Shown here: positions 1 through 9,904 of the stretch, one piece after another
How the letters are laid out: each line of letters starts with the position of its first letter
Position numbering within the stretch: the first letter of the stretch is position 1
Position numbers and translations under genes: made by a program
Source of the DNA: Caldisericota bacterium
GTDB lineage: Bacteria; Caldisericota; Caldisericia; B22-G15
Reading direction: 5' to 3'
DNA: 40,835 nucleotides
Assembly: GCA_029553255.1 (NCBI GenBank)
Contig: JAKPCM010000051.1
Coordinates: 1-40,835, forward strand
The notes under the pieces: generated by a model
The model's database searches: none
Seen by the model: the letters and a program-made list of their open reading frames with translations, nothing else
Told to the model about the DNA's origin: nothing

Positions 1-1
1 A

Positions 2-370
2 GATTTGGATATTGGTTTGTATAAATATGAATATAATCAAAATAAATTAATAAAAATTTTTAATAAGGATATATTAAATGAAATTTATGAAGCTTCTTTT
101 AATCAAGATTGTATAAAAAGATCTTCAATTTTAATATTTATTTGTGCTGATTTTAATATTACAAAAAGAAGATATGGTGAAAGAGGCATTAGGTATGTTT
201 ACAATGAAGCAGGACACTCTTCTCAAAATATCTATTTAATGGCTACTGCATTGAATTTAGGAACAGTTGCTGTGGGGGCTTTTGATGATTTAAAAATAAA
301 AAAATCAATTATTTTACTAACAAATGAGGATCCTATCTATATTATGCCAGTAGGAAATTATAATGAATAA
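2..370 (+). CDS. Nitroreductase / SagB-type oxidoreductase family protein, C-terminal part (5' end outside window)
   Basis: Frame open to the window start; 'YVYNEAGHSSQNIYLMATALNLGTVAVGAFDD' and terminal 'PIYIMPVGN' resemble nitroreductase-fold FMN enzymes. Confidence 0.75.
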   Translation, partial: DLDIGLYKYEYNQNKLIKIFNKDILNEIYEASFNQDCIKRSSILIFICADFNITKRRYGERGIRYVYNEAGHSSQNIYLMATALNLGTVAVGAFDDLKIKKSIILLTNEDPIYIMPVGNYNE

Positions 371-466
371 AATTAATATAAAAATTGTGATGGATTAAGT
401 TAATAGAAACATTTTGATTATAATGTCCTAAAAATCCTAAAGGAAAAATAATAAAATTAAAACTTA

Positions 467-492
467 TTTTAAGTTAAAGTTTTAAGTTAAAG
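467..492. repeat. Perfect 13-bp tandem duplication TTTTAAGTTAAAG x2
   Basis: Read directly: ttttaagttaaag (467-479) followed by ttttaagttaaag (480-492). Confidence 0.9.
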
Positions 493-613
493 ATTAACTC
501 TTTCGAGATAAAAATAAAAAATTTAAACAAAATGTATTTATTTAATTCAGGATTTTGATTTCGATGTTGTAATATTTTAAAAAAAATAAAAATTTTATTG
601 TCTAATCTCAAAC

Positions 614-661
614 AGAAACTTTTTCTAAATAATTTTATTTATTGAATTGAAACTTTTTCAA
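614..661. promoter_or_regulatory. Two operator-like inverted repeats upstream of the serpin gene: AGAAA-CTT-TTTCT (614-626) and TTGAAA-CTT-TTTCAA (647-661)
   Basis: Shared core GAAACTTTTTC at 615-625 and 649-659, each part of a perfect dyad, 34 bp apart. Confidence 0.4.
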
Positions 662-694
662 TAGAATTATGTTTATTATAGTAAGAGGTGGAAG

Positions 695-1954
695 ATGAAT
701 AAAAAAACATTAGCATTAATTGGAGTAATATTAATACCACTAACAGTAGCAGCTACTGCAACTATATTTTTTCTTCATCCTTATAATCCAAAACAACCGC
801 CAAAATCTGATGAAACTAATTGGTCTCATGAGGGAGTCCAAGAAGTTGTAGATGCCAACAATCAATTTGCATTAGAACTTTATACCAAATTAAGTAAAAA
901 TGGAAAAGAAAATATTTTTTATTCTCCTTATAGCATTTTTGCTGCTTTAGGAATGACTTATGAAGGCGCAAAAGGAGAGACAAAAGATGAAATAAAATCT
1001 GTTTTTCATTTTCCAGAAGATAGTATATTAAGACCAAATTTTGCCAGAATTTATAATGAAATTAACAAGAACGAAGAAGATTATGAATTGAGAACTGGAA
1101 ATGCTCTATGGATACAAAAAGATTATCCTTTTCTTGAAGATTACATTAATATTGTCGAAAAATACTATGGTGGAAAAGCTTCAAATTTAGATTTTGTTAA
1201 AGAAGCAGAAAAATCCAGACAAACAATTAACAGTTTTATTGAGGAACAGACAAATGGAAAAATCAAAGATTTAATTCCAAAAGGAGTGCTCGATTCTTTA
1301 ACAAGATTAGTTTTAACTAATGCAATATATTTTAAAGGGACTTGGCAGTGGGAATTTAATCCAAAAAATACAGAAGAGGTAGATTTCAAAATAACACCTA
1401 CAAATATTGTGAAGGTTCCGATGATGTATATGAAGCCAGAAAAAGCAAAATTTAATTATGCTGATTTAGAAGATTTACAAATTTTGGAGCTTCCTTATAG
1501 AGGAGAAAAAATTTCTATGTTGATACTACTTCCAAAAGATAATATTGAAAACATACAACCTTTAACAATTAAAAAACTCAAAGAGTGGAAAAGCCAAATG
1601 AAAGAAGAAACTTTAGATGGAATCTATCTTCCAAAATTTGAATTTGATACAAAATATTTTATGAAAGAGATATTGAGTGATATGGGAATGCCTACTGCTT
1701 TTGAAATGGATGCAGATTTTTCTAGAATGGATGGAACAAAATCGCTTTACATAAAGGAGGTAATCCATCAAGCATATGTTAAAATTGATGAAGAAGGGAC
1801 TGAAGCTGCTGCAGCAACTGGAGTTGTAATGGAACTAACATCTATAATGCCAAAAAATATATTTAATGCTGATCATCCATTCATATTTATTATTCAGCAA
1901 AAAGATACTGGAAACATTTTGTTCTTAGGAAGAGTAGATGATCCAACTAAATAA
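695..1954 (+). CDS. Serpin family protease inhibitor with N-terminal signal/anchor segment
   Basis: Full-length serpin; hinge 'EEGTEAAAATGVV', 'FNADHPFIFIIQQKDTGNILFLGRV' C-terminal signature, 'LVLTNAIYFKGTWQWEF'; hydrophobic N-terminus. Confidence 0.95.
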   Translation: MNKKTLALIGVILIPLTVAATATIFFLHPYNPKQPPKSDETNWSHEGVQEVVDANNQFALELYTKLSKNGKENIFYSPYSIFAALGMTYEGAKGETKDEIKSVFHFPEDSILRPNFARIYNEINKNEEDYELRTGNALWIQKDYPFLEDYINIVEKYYGGKASNLDFVKEAEKSRQTINSFIEEQTNGKIKDLIPKGVLDSLTRLVLTNAIYFKGTWQWEFNPKNTEEVDFKITPTNIVKVPMMYMKPEKAKFNYADLEDLQILELPYRGEKISMLILLPKDNIENIQPLTIKKLKEWKSQMKEETLDGIYLPKFEFDTKYFMKEILSDMGMPTAFEMDADFSRMDGTKSLYIKEVIHQAYVKIDEEGTEAAAATGVVMELTSIMPKNIFNADHPFIFIIQQKDTGNILFLGRVDDPTK

Positions 1955-2309
1955 ACTTTCTCAAAACTTTTTGTTTACCCACAACTTCTCAAAATTGAAT
2001 ATTATTTTATTCTACTACCTTCTCCTTTAACAGAAGTTTATGACTATATAATTCCTATATATAAATGGAAGTTAAATTACTATTTATAATAATTATTATT
2101 CTTGAAAGAACTTTTTGTAGATAGAATCCTTTTGAAGAAAAATAATATATAGTCATTTATAAAGATTAGGCATTTATTTAATAGAATTTTCTGAAATTCT
2201 TTATAAAAAAAATTTTTTATTATATTAGAAAATAAAGAACTTTTAAATCTATGAAAACGATTGAATTTTAATGACTGAAAATAAAAGTTAATAAAAAAGA
2301 AAAAAATTA

Positions 2310-2338
2310 TTGACCCTATTTGTATTAGATGATAAAAT
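2310..2338 (+). promoter_or_regulatory. Sigma70-type promoter for pdxS: TTGACC-N17-TAAAAT
   Basis: -35 2310-2315, -10 2333-2338; SD ggagg then ATG at 2357. Confidence 0.65.
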
Positions 2339-2356
2339 AGTTTTGGAGGTTTTTAT

Positions 2357-3241
2357 ATGAGAGAATATGGAACAGTTAAGATAAAAAGAGGATTAGCTCA
2401 GATGCTTAAAGGCGGAGTTATTATGGATGTTACTAATGAAGAACAGGCAGTTATTGCTGAACAAGCTGGTGCTGTCGCAGTTATGGCTCTTGAAAGAGTA
2501 CCTGCAGATATAAGAAAAGAAGGTGGAGTTGCAAGAATGGCAGATCCAGTTGTTATTGAGAAAATAAAAAAGGCAGTAACAATTCCAGTAATGGCAAAAG
2601 TTAGAATTGGTCATTTTGTTGAAGCTCAAATATTAGAGGCAATGGAAGTTGATTTTATCGATGAAAGTGAAGTTCTAACACCAGCTGATGAAGAGCACCA
2701 TATTGATAAATGGAAGTTTAAAGTACCATTTGTTTGTGGAGCAAGAGATCTTGGAGAAGCTCTAAGAAGAATTAATGAGGGTGCGAGTATGATTAGAACA
2801 AAAGGAGAAGCAGGAACCGGAAATGTAGTTGAAGCAGTAAGACATATGAGAAAAATTATGGATGAAATTAGAAAGATCGTATCAATGTCAGAAGACGAAT
2901 TATATAATGAAGCAAAAAATATTAATGCACCTTTTGAGCTTATTCTTGAAGTTAGAAATCTTGGAAAATTACCAGTTGTGAATTTTGCAGCAGGAGGAAT
3001 AGCAACTCCAGCAGATGCTGCATTGATGATGCAACTCGGGGCTGATGGAGTTTTTGTTGGTTCAGGAATATTTAAGTCAAATAATCCTGAAAAAAGAGCA
3101 AGAGCAATAGTAGATGCTGTTACCTATTTTGATGACCCAAAGATTCTTTCTGAAATCTCAAAAGACCTTGGAGAACCAATGCAAGGTATAGATATAAAAA
3201 CTCTATCTGATGAAGAAAAACTTCAAACAAGAGGTAATTAA
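2357..3241 (+). CDS. pdxS: Pyridoxal 5'-phosphate synthase subunit PdxS
   Basis: '[46 protein letters not shown]' is the classic PdxS N-terminus. Confidence 0.98.
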   Translation: MREYGTVKIKRGLAQMLKGGVIMDVTNEEQAVIAEQAGAVAVMALERVPADIRKEGGVARMADPVVIEKIKKAVTIPVMAKVRIGHFVEAQILEAMEVDFIDESEVLTPADEEHHIDKWKFKVPFVCGARDLGEALRRINEGASMIRTKGEAGTGNVVEAVRHMRKIMDEIRKIVSMSEDELYNEAKNINAPFELILEVRNLGKLPVVNFAAGGIATPADAALMMQLGADGVFVGSGIFKSNNPEKRARAIVDAVTYFDDPKILSEISKDLGEPMQGIDIKTLSDEEKLQTRGN

Positions 3242-3819
3242 TGCAAGTTGGAGTTCTATCCCTACAAGGTTCATTTATTGAACATAAAAATATGTTAAAT
3301 AAAATTCCTGGAGTTAATGGTCTTGAGGTAAAGAAAAAAGATGATTTGAAAAAAATAGATGGTTTAATAATACCTGGTGGTGAATCTACAACAATAGGAA
3401 AACTTCTTGAGAGATTTGACTTACTCAATCTATTAAAAAATATGATTTCAGATGGATTTCCAGTTTTTGGAACCTGCGCTGGTTTCATACTTTTATCAAA
3501 AAGAATTTATCAGGAAAATGATCAACCACTGTTAGGTATTTTTGATATAACTATAAAAAGAAATGCTTTTGGGACTCAAATTAATAGTATGGAAATTGAT
3601 TTAAAGATAAAAAATTTTGAATTTCCTTATAAAGCTATTTTTATAAGGGCACCTGTTGTAAAAGAGATTGGAGATAGTGTTGAAGTTCTTGCTGAAGTTG
3701 ATGAAGGACCTGTTTTTATTAAACAGGGAAATGTTCTTGGAGCATCTTTTCATCCTGAGTTAACAGATGATCTAAGAATTCATCAAATGTTTGTTGATAT
3801 AATTAATAAAAGGAGGTAA
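3241..3819 (+). CDS. pdxT: Pyridoxal 5'-phosphate synthase glutaminase subunit PdxT
   Basis: 'VGVLSLQGSFIEH', 'IPGGESTTIGKLL', 'GTCAGFILLSK', 'ASFHPELTDDLRIHQMF'; overlaps pdxS stop (TAATG). Confidence 0.97.
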   Translation: MQVGVLSLQGSFIEHKNMLNKIPGVNGLEVKKKDDLKKIDGLIIPGGESTTIGKLLERFDLLNLLKNMISDGFPVFGTCAGFILLSKRIYQENDQPLLGIFDITIKRNAFGTQINSMEIDLKIKNFEFPYKAIFIRAPVVKEIGDSVEVLAEVDEGPVFIKQGNVLGASFHPELTDDLRIHQMFVDIINKRR

Positions 3820-3822
3820 CAA

Positions 3823-4581
3823 ATGTCAGGACATTCAAAATGGCATAATATACAAGGCAAAAAAAGTGTTGCTGATAAAAAAAGAGGAAAAATATTTTCC
3901 AAATTAATAAGAGAGATAACAATTGCTGCAAAACAAGGTGGAGGAGATCCTGAAATGAATCCAAGACTTAGACTTGCAATTGATAAAGCAAAAGAAGCAA
4001 ATATGCCTTCTGATAATATTAAAAAAGCAATACTAAGAGGAACAGGAGAGTTAGAAGGAGAAAAATTTGAAGAGGTTGTCTATGAGGGATATGGTCCAGG
4101 AGGCGTAGCTTTATATGTAGAAGTTACAACTGATAATAAAAATAGAACTTCATCGGAAATGAGGAAAATTTTTTCTGAGCATGGTGGTAGTATAGGAGAA
4201 ACTGGGTGTGTATCATGGATGTTTGAGAAAAAAGGAGAAATAAAGGTAGATCCAGGAACTTTATCTGATGATGAAGTTTTATTAATTGCAGCAGATGCTG
4301 GTGCAGAAGATGTGAAAAGAGATGGAGAAGATTTCTATGTATACACCTCTCCTGTTGATCTGTTTAAAATTAAAACTAAACTTGAAGAAAATGGAATAAA
4401 AATTATTTATTCAGAATTCACAATGATTCCAAAAAATAGTGTCAAAGTTGAAGGCGAAAAAGCAGAACAGTTATTAAAGCTTATCAATGATTTGGATGAT
4501 CATGACGATGTTCAAAAAGTTTATGCTAACTTCGAAATTTCAGATGAAGAGATGGAAAGAATAGCTTTATCTTTGAAGTAA
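3823..4581 (+). CDS. yebC: YebC/PmpR family protein
   Basis: 'MSGHSKWHNIQGKKSVADKKRGKIFSKLIREI' signature. Confidence 0.97.
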   Translation: MSGHSKWHNIQGKKSVADKKRGKIFSKLIREITIAAKQGGGDPEMNPRLRLAIDKAKEANMPSDNIKKAILRGTGELEGEKFEEVVYEGYGPGGVALYVEVTTDNKNRTSSEMRKIFSEHGGSIGETGCVSWMFEKKGEIKVDPGTLSDDEVLLIAADAGAEDVKRDGEDFYVYTSPVDLFKIKTKLEENGIKIIYSEFTMIPKNSVKVEGEKAEQLLKLINDLDDHDDVQKVYANFEISDEEMERIALSLK

Positions 4582-5069
4582 TGTATGTTTTTGGAATTGA
4601 TCCAGGTCTATCAAATCTCGGTTATGCAGTTTTAGAATATGAAAAAGAGATAAAACTCTTAGATTATGGTTTAATTGAAACTTCAAAAGAAAATATAGAA
4701 GGAGAAAGATTAAATATAATATTCAATGAACTTGATAATATTTATAAAAAACACAAACCAGAAATAACAGTAATTGAAAAACTATTTTTTAAGAAAAATG
4801 TAAAAACAGCAATCAAGATCGGAGAAGTTAGAGGAGTTATAATTTTACTATCATATATAAATAAATCTAAATTATTTGAGCTTTCTCCTTCAAGTGTAAA
4901 AATAAATTTTACGGGCTATGGTAAATCAAATAAAGAAAATATGAAAAAAATGGCAAAAATTCTTTACAATGTTGATTTAGAAGAAGACGACACTGTCGAT
5001 GCCATTGCTCTTGCAACATCCTTCATCAATTTAAATTCATTTAATATAAAAAGTGATATCCTATCTTAA
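4581..5069 (+). CDS. ruvC: Crossover junction endodeoxyribonuclease RuvC
   Basis: 'GIDPGLSNLGYAV', 'VIEKLFF', 'DDTVDAIALA' acidic residues; upstream of ruvA/ruvB. Confidence 0.93.
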   Translation: MYVFGIDPGLSNLGYAVLEYEKEIKLLDYGLIETSKENIEGERLNIIFNELDNIYKKHKPEITVIEKLFFKKNVKTAIKIGEVRGVIILLSYINKSKLFELSPSSVKINFTGYGKSNKENMKKMAKILYNVDLEEDDTVDAIALATSFINLNSFNIKSDILS

Positions 5070-5592
5070 TGGTAAAGTTTTAAAAAAGTTCAACGATTGT
5101 GTAATTTTTTTAACTAACTCAGGAATAGGTTTTAAAGTTATAACTCCTTACCCAGAAAATATAGAAAAAGAGGTATATATTTATCAGATTATTTCTGAAA
5201 AAGAAAATAGTTTATATGGCTTTAACAGTTATGAAGAGGTTGAGTTTTTTGAAAAACTATTAAAGATTCCACAAGTTGGTCCTAAATCAATTATTCAGAT
5301 TTTAAAAACTTACAAATTAGAGGAGATTGAAAACAAAATAGCAAAAGGTGAGATACTTCTTGTAAAAGGAGTAAGAAAAAAAGTTTTAGATGATATCTAT
5401 AAATATTTATCAAAAGAGAGAGAAGAGATATCAATAAGTGATAACAAAACAAAGGATTTAATTAAAATTCTTTTATCTTTAGGTTTTGAAAAAGATGATA
5501 TATTTGAGACATTGAAAAAAATAGATGATAAAGAAAAAATTTCGATTGAAGATTATGTAAAAAAAGCATTAAGGATTTTAAAAAATGAGTGA
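5053..5592 (+). CDS. ruvA: Holliday junction DNA helicase subunit RuvA
   Basis: GTG start overlapping ruvC; 'LLKIPQVGPKSIIQIL' HhH and 'VKGVRKKVLDDI'; followed by ruvB. Confidence 0.9.
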   Translation: MISYLNGKVLKKFNDCVIFLTNSGIGFKVITPYPENIEKEVYIYQIISEKENSLYGFNSYEEVEFFEKLLKIPQVGPKSIIQILKTYKLEEIENKIAKGEILLVKGVRKKVLDDIYKYLSKEREEISISDNKTKDLIKILLSLGFEKDDIFETLKKIDDKEKISIEDYVKKALRILKNE

Positions 5593-6556
5593 AGATTTAA
5601 AAGATTTTAAACTCAGACCAGAATCACTATCTGAATACATTGGACAGGAAAAAGTTATTGAAAATTTAAAGGTATTTCTTGATGCTGCAAAAAAGAGGGA
5701 CGAGGCACTTGATCATATTCTTCTTTATGGTCCTCCAGGGATTGGTAAGACAACCCTTGCTTATGTTATTGCAAAAGAGATGAATAAGGATTTAAAACAG
5801 ATAACTGGGCCTGCATTGGAAAAACCAGGTGATATTGCTGCAATTCTAACATCTTTGAATAAAGGTTCAATATTTTTTATTGATGAGATTCATAGAATTC
5901 CTCACAGTGTAGAAGAGACATTGTATCCTGCTATGGAAGATTTTAAATTACACATTGTATATGGCAAAGGTCCATCTGCGAAAACTTTAACAATAAATCT
6001 TGAACCATTCACATTGATAGGTTCAACTACAAGAGCTGGAATGTTAACATCACCTTTAAGAGAAAGATTTGGAATTGTTTTTAAACTCGATTTTTATAAT
6101 ATTGACTCTCTCATTAAAATTATTTATAGAGCAGCAAAATATATGAAAATTGATATTGATGAGGAATGTGCAAAAGAGATAGCAAAAAGATCAAGAGGAA
6201 CACCGAGAGTAGCAATAAGAATTCTAAAGAGAGTTAGAGATTTTTCTGAAATTAAAAATAGAGGAAGAATTGATACAAATATTCTTAAAGAGACATTTAA
6301 ATCTCTTGGTATAGATGAGTATGGATTAAATTCACAGGATAGAAAGTTGGTTAGAATTTTAGTAGAAAAATTCAATGGGGGACCAACTGGAATTGATACA
6401 CTTTCTGCAATTCTTGATGAGGATAGAGATACAATTGAAGATATATATGAACCATATCTTCTCCAAATCAACTTCATTGAAAGAACTCCAAGGGGGAGAG
6501 TTGCAACCGAAAATGCACACAAATATCTTGAAATGAAAAAAAGAAGACTTTTTTAG
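5585..6556 (+). CDS. ruvB: Holliday junction DNA helicase RuvB
   Basis: 'RPESLSEYIGQEKVIENLKVFL', Walker A 'GPPGIGKTTLA', 'FIDEIHR', 'GSTTRAGMLTSPLRERFGI'. Confidence 0.98.
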   Translation: MSEDLKDFKLRPESLSEYIGQEKVIENLKVFLDAAKKRDEALDHILLYGPPGIGKTTLAYVIAKEMNKDLKQITGPALEKPGDIAAILTSLNKGSIFFIDEIHRIPHSVEETLYPAMEDFKLHIVYGKGPSAKTLTINLEPFTLIGSTTRAGMLTSPLRERFGIVFKLDFYNIDSLIKIIYRAAKYMKIDIDEECAKEIAKRSRGTPRVAIRILKRVRDFSEIKNRGRIDTNILKETFKSLGIDEYGLNSQDRKLVRILVEKFNGGPTGIDTLSAILDEDRDTIEDIYEPYLLQINFIERTPRGRVATENAHKYLEMKKRRLF

Positions 6557-6557
6557 G

Positions 6558-7103
6558 ATGGAAAAACTTTTACTTCACACCTGCTGTGCTCCTTGTTTAG
6601 TTTCAGTTATTGATTTTTTTAAAGAAAAATTTGAACTTTTTCTCTATTTTTATAATCCAAATATACATCCATATAAAGAGTATGAACAGAGATCGAAAAG
6701 TTTTAAAGAGTATGTAGAGAGGATAGGTTATAAATATATTATTGGAGAGTATGATTATAAAGATTATTTTTTTAATGTAAGTCAGGATATTGAAAATAGG
6801 TGCATTTTTTGTTATCAATTAAGATTGAACGAAACAGCAAAGATGGCAAAAGAACTGAAAATAAATAATTTTACAACAACTATGATTTATTCGATTTATC
6901 AAAATCATAGTTTAATTAAAAAAATTGGAGAAATTTTAAGTAAGGAGTATGATTTAAATTTTGTTTATTATGATTTAAGAAATAGGTATTTTGAGGATAA
7001 AAAAAGGATAGTTGAATTGGATTTATACAGACAAAAGTATTGTGGTTGTATTTTTTCAGAAATTGAAAGGTATGGAGTTATAAAAAATGAAAGATTTTGG
7101 TAA
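6558..7103 (+). CDS. queH: Epoxyqueuosine reductase QueH (DUF208)
   Basis: 'LLHTCCAPC', 'YFYNPNIHPYKEYEQR', 'RCIFCYQLRL', 'QKYCGCIFSE'. Confidence 0.92.
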   Translation: MEKLLLHTCCAPCLVSVIDFFKEKFELFLYFYNPNIHPYKEYEQRSKSFKEYVERIGYKYIIGEYDYKDYFFNVSQDIENRCIFCYQLRLNETAKMAKELKINNFTTTMIYSIYQNHSLIKKIGEILSKEYDLNFVYYDLRNRYFEDKKRIVELDLYRQKYCGCIFSEIERYGVIKNERFW

Positions 7104-7299
7104 AATAATTATTATATTTGGTATAATTCTTTTATTGATTGGTATAATTTTTTATTTTTTTGACAAATTGCCTCTATTTAAACTCCCAGGAGATATTATC
7201 ATAAAGAGAAAAAATTTTACTATCTATATTCCAATAGTATCAATGATAATTATTTCTATAATATTAACCATCATTTTAAATCTTATTTTTAGAAAATGA
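7087..7299 (+). CDS. DUF2905-like small membrane protein
   Basis: 'GKIIIIFGIILLLIGIIFYFFDKLPLFKLPGDI' matches the DUF2905 pattern. Confidence 0.8.
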   Translation: MKDFGKIIIIFGIILLLIGIIFYFFDKLPLFKLPGDIIIKRKNFTIYIPIVSMIIISIILTIILNLIFRK

Positions 7300-7916
7300 G
7301 AAAAATTATTTTATCAATTTTGATTCCTCTTTTTCTATTGTTCACCTTTGCTATGATAATAGGTTTTTCCAAAAATTATTATTATTATGAATTCGATAGG
7401 ATTAAACCAGAATATGAGCTGAATATCGATTCAAAATTTATTAGATATGCAGCTCAAGTTATACCAGAATATCTAACAGGAAGAAGAGATAATCTTGAAG
7501 TCCCTGGTTTTAAAAACTTTTTCAATGAAAGAGAGATAATGCATATGGAAGATGTTAGAAATATTTTTAAATATCTTATTATTATAACAATTTCTATAGG
7601 AGTTATAATTTTTTTATTGATGAAGAAAAAAGATTTACCAAATATCTTTCTTTATTCATTTATTCCAATTCTCTTATTTTTAATTTTATATCTATTCGTA
7701 CCGTTTGATAAACTTTTTATAAATTTTCATCTTATTTTATTTAGAAATGATTTATGGTTATTAAATCCTGAAACAGATAGATTGATAGTCCTTCTACCAG
7801 AAGATTTTTTTATAAGGTCTTTCCAAAAAATATTAATTTTTACCTCATTAACATTAATTTATCTTTTCTCAATATTTAACGTACTGGAGGTTAATTTTGA
7901 AAAAAGAGATAAATGA
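7296..7916 (+). CDS. DUF1461 (TIGR01906-type) integral membrane protein
   Basis: N-terminal TM, 'FNEREIMHMEDVRNIF' motif, C-terminal TMs. Confidence 0.75.
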   Translation: MRKIILSILIPLFLLFTFAMIIGFSKNYYYYEFDRIKPEYELNIDSKFIRYAAQVIPEYLTGRRDNLEVPGFKNFFNEREIMHMEDVRNIFKYLIIITISIGVIIFLLMKKKDLPNIFLYSFIPILLFLILYLFVPFDKLFINFHLILFRNDLWLLNPETDRLIVLLPEDFFIRSFQKILIFTSLTLIYLFSIFNVLEVNFEKRDK

Positions 7917-8796
7917 TTTTCTATTTTTTATTGAGAATTTTAAATCTTGCTCTCCTCACACAATAAGAGCATATAAAAGAGATTTAATTGATTTTTATGA
8001 ATATTTAAAATCTGAAAACTTAGATTATAAAAATATCACAAGAAATGACATAAGAGGTTTTCTTCAAAAACTGAGAGATAAAAATTTAACAAAAAAAACT
8101 ATATCAAGAAAAATATCTGGTGTGAGAAGTTTTTATAGATTTCTATTAAAAGAGGAGTATATAGATAAAAACCCGCTACTAACTCTTGAATTACCAAAAG
8201 TTGAAAAAAAACTTCCGACTTTTTTAACAGAAGAAGAGGTTTTAAAATTAATTAATTCTCCTAATAAAAATAACGTTCTCGGACTAAGAGATTATCTAAT
8301 ATTAAAGATGTTATATTCCACTGGAATGAGAGTTTCTGAACTTGTGAGTTTAAGAATTTCTGAGCTGAACCTTGAAAAAGGGGAGGTTATCATAAAAGGT
8401 AAAGGAAGTAAAGAGAGGGTTGTTTTTTTACCTGAAGATATCATAAATGATATAAATTTTTATTTACAAAAAAGAAAGAAGAATTCAAATTATCTTTTTT
8501 TAAATAGAAAAGGGAAACTATTAACAGATAAAGGAGTTAGACTACTTGTTGAAAAATATGCAAAAAGGGTTATCCCTTATAAAAAAGTCACACCTCATAC
8601 TCTTAGACACACTTTTGCTACACATCTACTCACAAATGGTGCTGACTTAAGAAGTGTTCAAGAACTACTCGGTCATACAAAACTTTCAACAACTCAAATT
8701 TATACGCATCTTACAAGAGAAAATTTGAAAAAAGTTTATGAAAATTTTCATCCACATTCTCAAAAAAATCAAAATAACAACTCTAAGGATACTTAA
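7897..8796 (+). CDS. Tyrosine recombinase XerC/XerD-like
   Basis: TTG start with ggagg SD; N-terminal SAM-like domain; catalytic 'TGMRVSEL', 'KGSKERVV', 'HTLRHTFATHLL', 'LGHTKLSTTQIYTH'. Confidence 0.93.
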   Translation: MKKEINDFLFFIENFKSCSPHTIRAYKRDLIDFYEYLKSENLDYKNITRNDIRGFLQKLRDKNLTKKTISRKISGVRSFYRFLLKEEYIDKNPLLTLELPKVEKKLPTFLTEEEVLKLINSPNKNNVLGLRDYLILKMLYSTGMRVSELVSLRISELNLEKGEVIIKGKGSKERVVFLPEDIINDINFYLQKRKKNSNYLFLNRKGKLLTDKGVRLLVEKYAKRVIPYKKVTPHTLRHTFATHLLTNGADLRSVQELLGHTKLSTTQIYTHLTRENLKKVYENFHPHSQKNQNNNSKDT

Positions 8797-9904
8797 TTTT
8801 CTCTTTTTCAAAAAGAATTTTTCCAATTCTATCTTTCAAGATATCAATATTTGTTTTATTAAGGGCAGATATTAATATTGAATCCTTATCTTCATTTATA
8901 ATTCTATCAATTTGATAATCATTTAACAGATCAATTTTATTATAAACATTTATGATTTTTATATCTCTATCCAATATTTCATTTAAAATTTCTCTAACTG
9001 TAGATATATGCTTTTTATATGAATTAGAAGAAGCATCAACAAGATGTATTATCAAATCAGAATAATTTATCTCCTCAAGAGTTGATTTGAATGATGATAT
9101 TAAAATTGGTGGTAATTTTTGAATAAAACCTACTGTATCAATAAATAAAATCTCCTTTTCATACTCTTTAAGATATGATTTTCTAACAAGAGTATCTAAG
9201 GTTGCAAATAACATATCTTCTGTGTATGTTTCCTCTACTGTTAGTGCATTAAAAAGTGTGCTCTTTCCAGAATTTGTGTAACCTACAATTGATACAATAG
9301 GTATTTTATTTTTTTCTCTTAATTTTCTTCTAATTTCTCTTCTTTTAGCTATTTCTTCCAACTCTTTTTGAAGAGAATTTATCTTTTTCTCAATATTTCT
9401 TCTTTTAAGTTCAATTATTTTTTCACCTCTTCCTGCTCTTATACCTGTTATGCCCATTTGTTGATCTAAACTTTTTCCTATTCCAATTATTGCTGGAAGT
9501 TCTGTTTTTAATCTTGCAAGTTCAACCTGAACTTTAGCTTCTTTTGTTTTTGCTCTTTTCTCAAAAATTTCAATTATAAGATGGGGTCTATCTAAAATGA
9601 AGAGATTAGAAAATTCTGATATATTTTTTATCTGTGAATATGAAAGTGTCTCATCAAATATTAAATATCTTGCACCCGACCCTCTTGCATATGCTACAAT
9701 CTCCTCAAGCGCTCCTTTACCAATATAAAATTTTGGATTAATTTCCCTCACTCTTTTTAAAATTTTATTTACTACTTCAAAGCCTAAGGTTTTAGCAAGT
9801 AGTTCTAATTCATCCAATGTCTCTTCTGGGAAATATTCACTATTTTTTTCTTCAATGAAACCTATTAATATTGCTCTATTATTAAAATATTTTAACCTAT
9901 CCAT
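8783..9904 (-). CDS. hflX: GTPase HflX
   Basis: HflX N-domain 'NPKFYIGKGALEEI', 'RAGRGEKIIELKRRNIEKKI', G1 'GYTNSGKSTLFNAL', 'DTVGFIQKLP'. Confidence 0.95.
   Translation of the reverse strand: MDRLKYFNNRAILIGFIEEKNSEYFPEETLDELELLAKTLGFEVVNKILKRVREINPKFYIGKGALEEIVAYARGSGARYLIFDETLSYSQIKNISEFSNLFILDRPHLIIEIFEKRAKTKEAKVQVELARLKTELPAIIGIGKSLDQQMGITGIRAGRGEKIIELKRRNIEKKINSLQKELEEIAKRREIRRKLREKNKIPIVSIVGYTNSGKSTLFNALTVEETYTEDMLFATLDTLVRKSYLKEYEKEILFIDTVGFIQKLPPILISSFKSTLEEINYSDLIIHLVDASSNSYKKHISTVREILNEILDRDIKIINVYNKIDLLNDYQIDRIINEDKDSILISALNKTNIDILKDRIGKILFEKEKIKYP

Noticed and set aside
816-1389. Minus-strand ORFs opposite the serpin gene
   Set aside because: Overlap a well-supported serpin; no motif or SD.
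2183-2200. AGAATTT-TCTG-AAATTCT hairpin followed by an A/T run as a serpin terminator
   Set aside because: Stem is nearly all A/T and the following run starts with A rather than U; too likely by chance in this sequence.
1955-2356. Possible RNA gene or riboswitch in the 400-bp gap before pdxS
   Set aside because: Extremely AT-rich with no cloverleaf or known riboswitch consensus that I could recognise; only the promoter near 2310 is supported.
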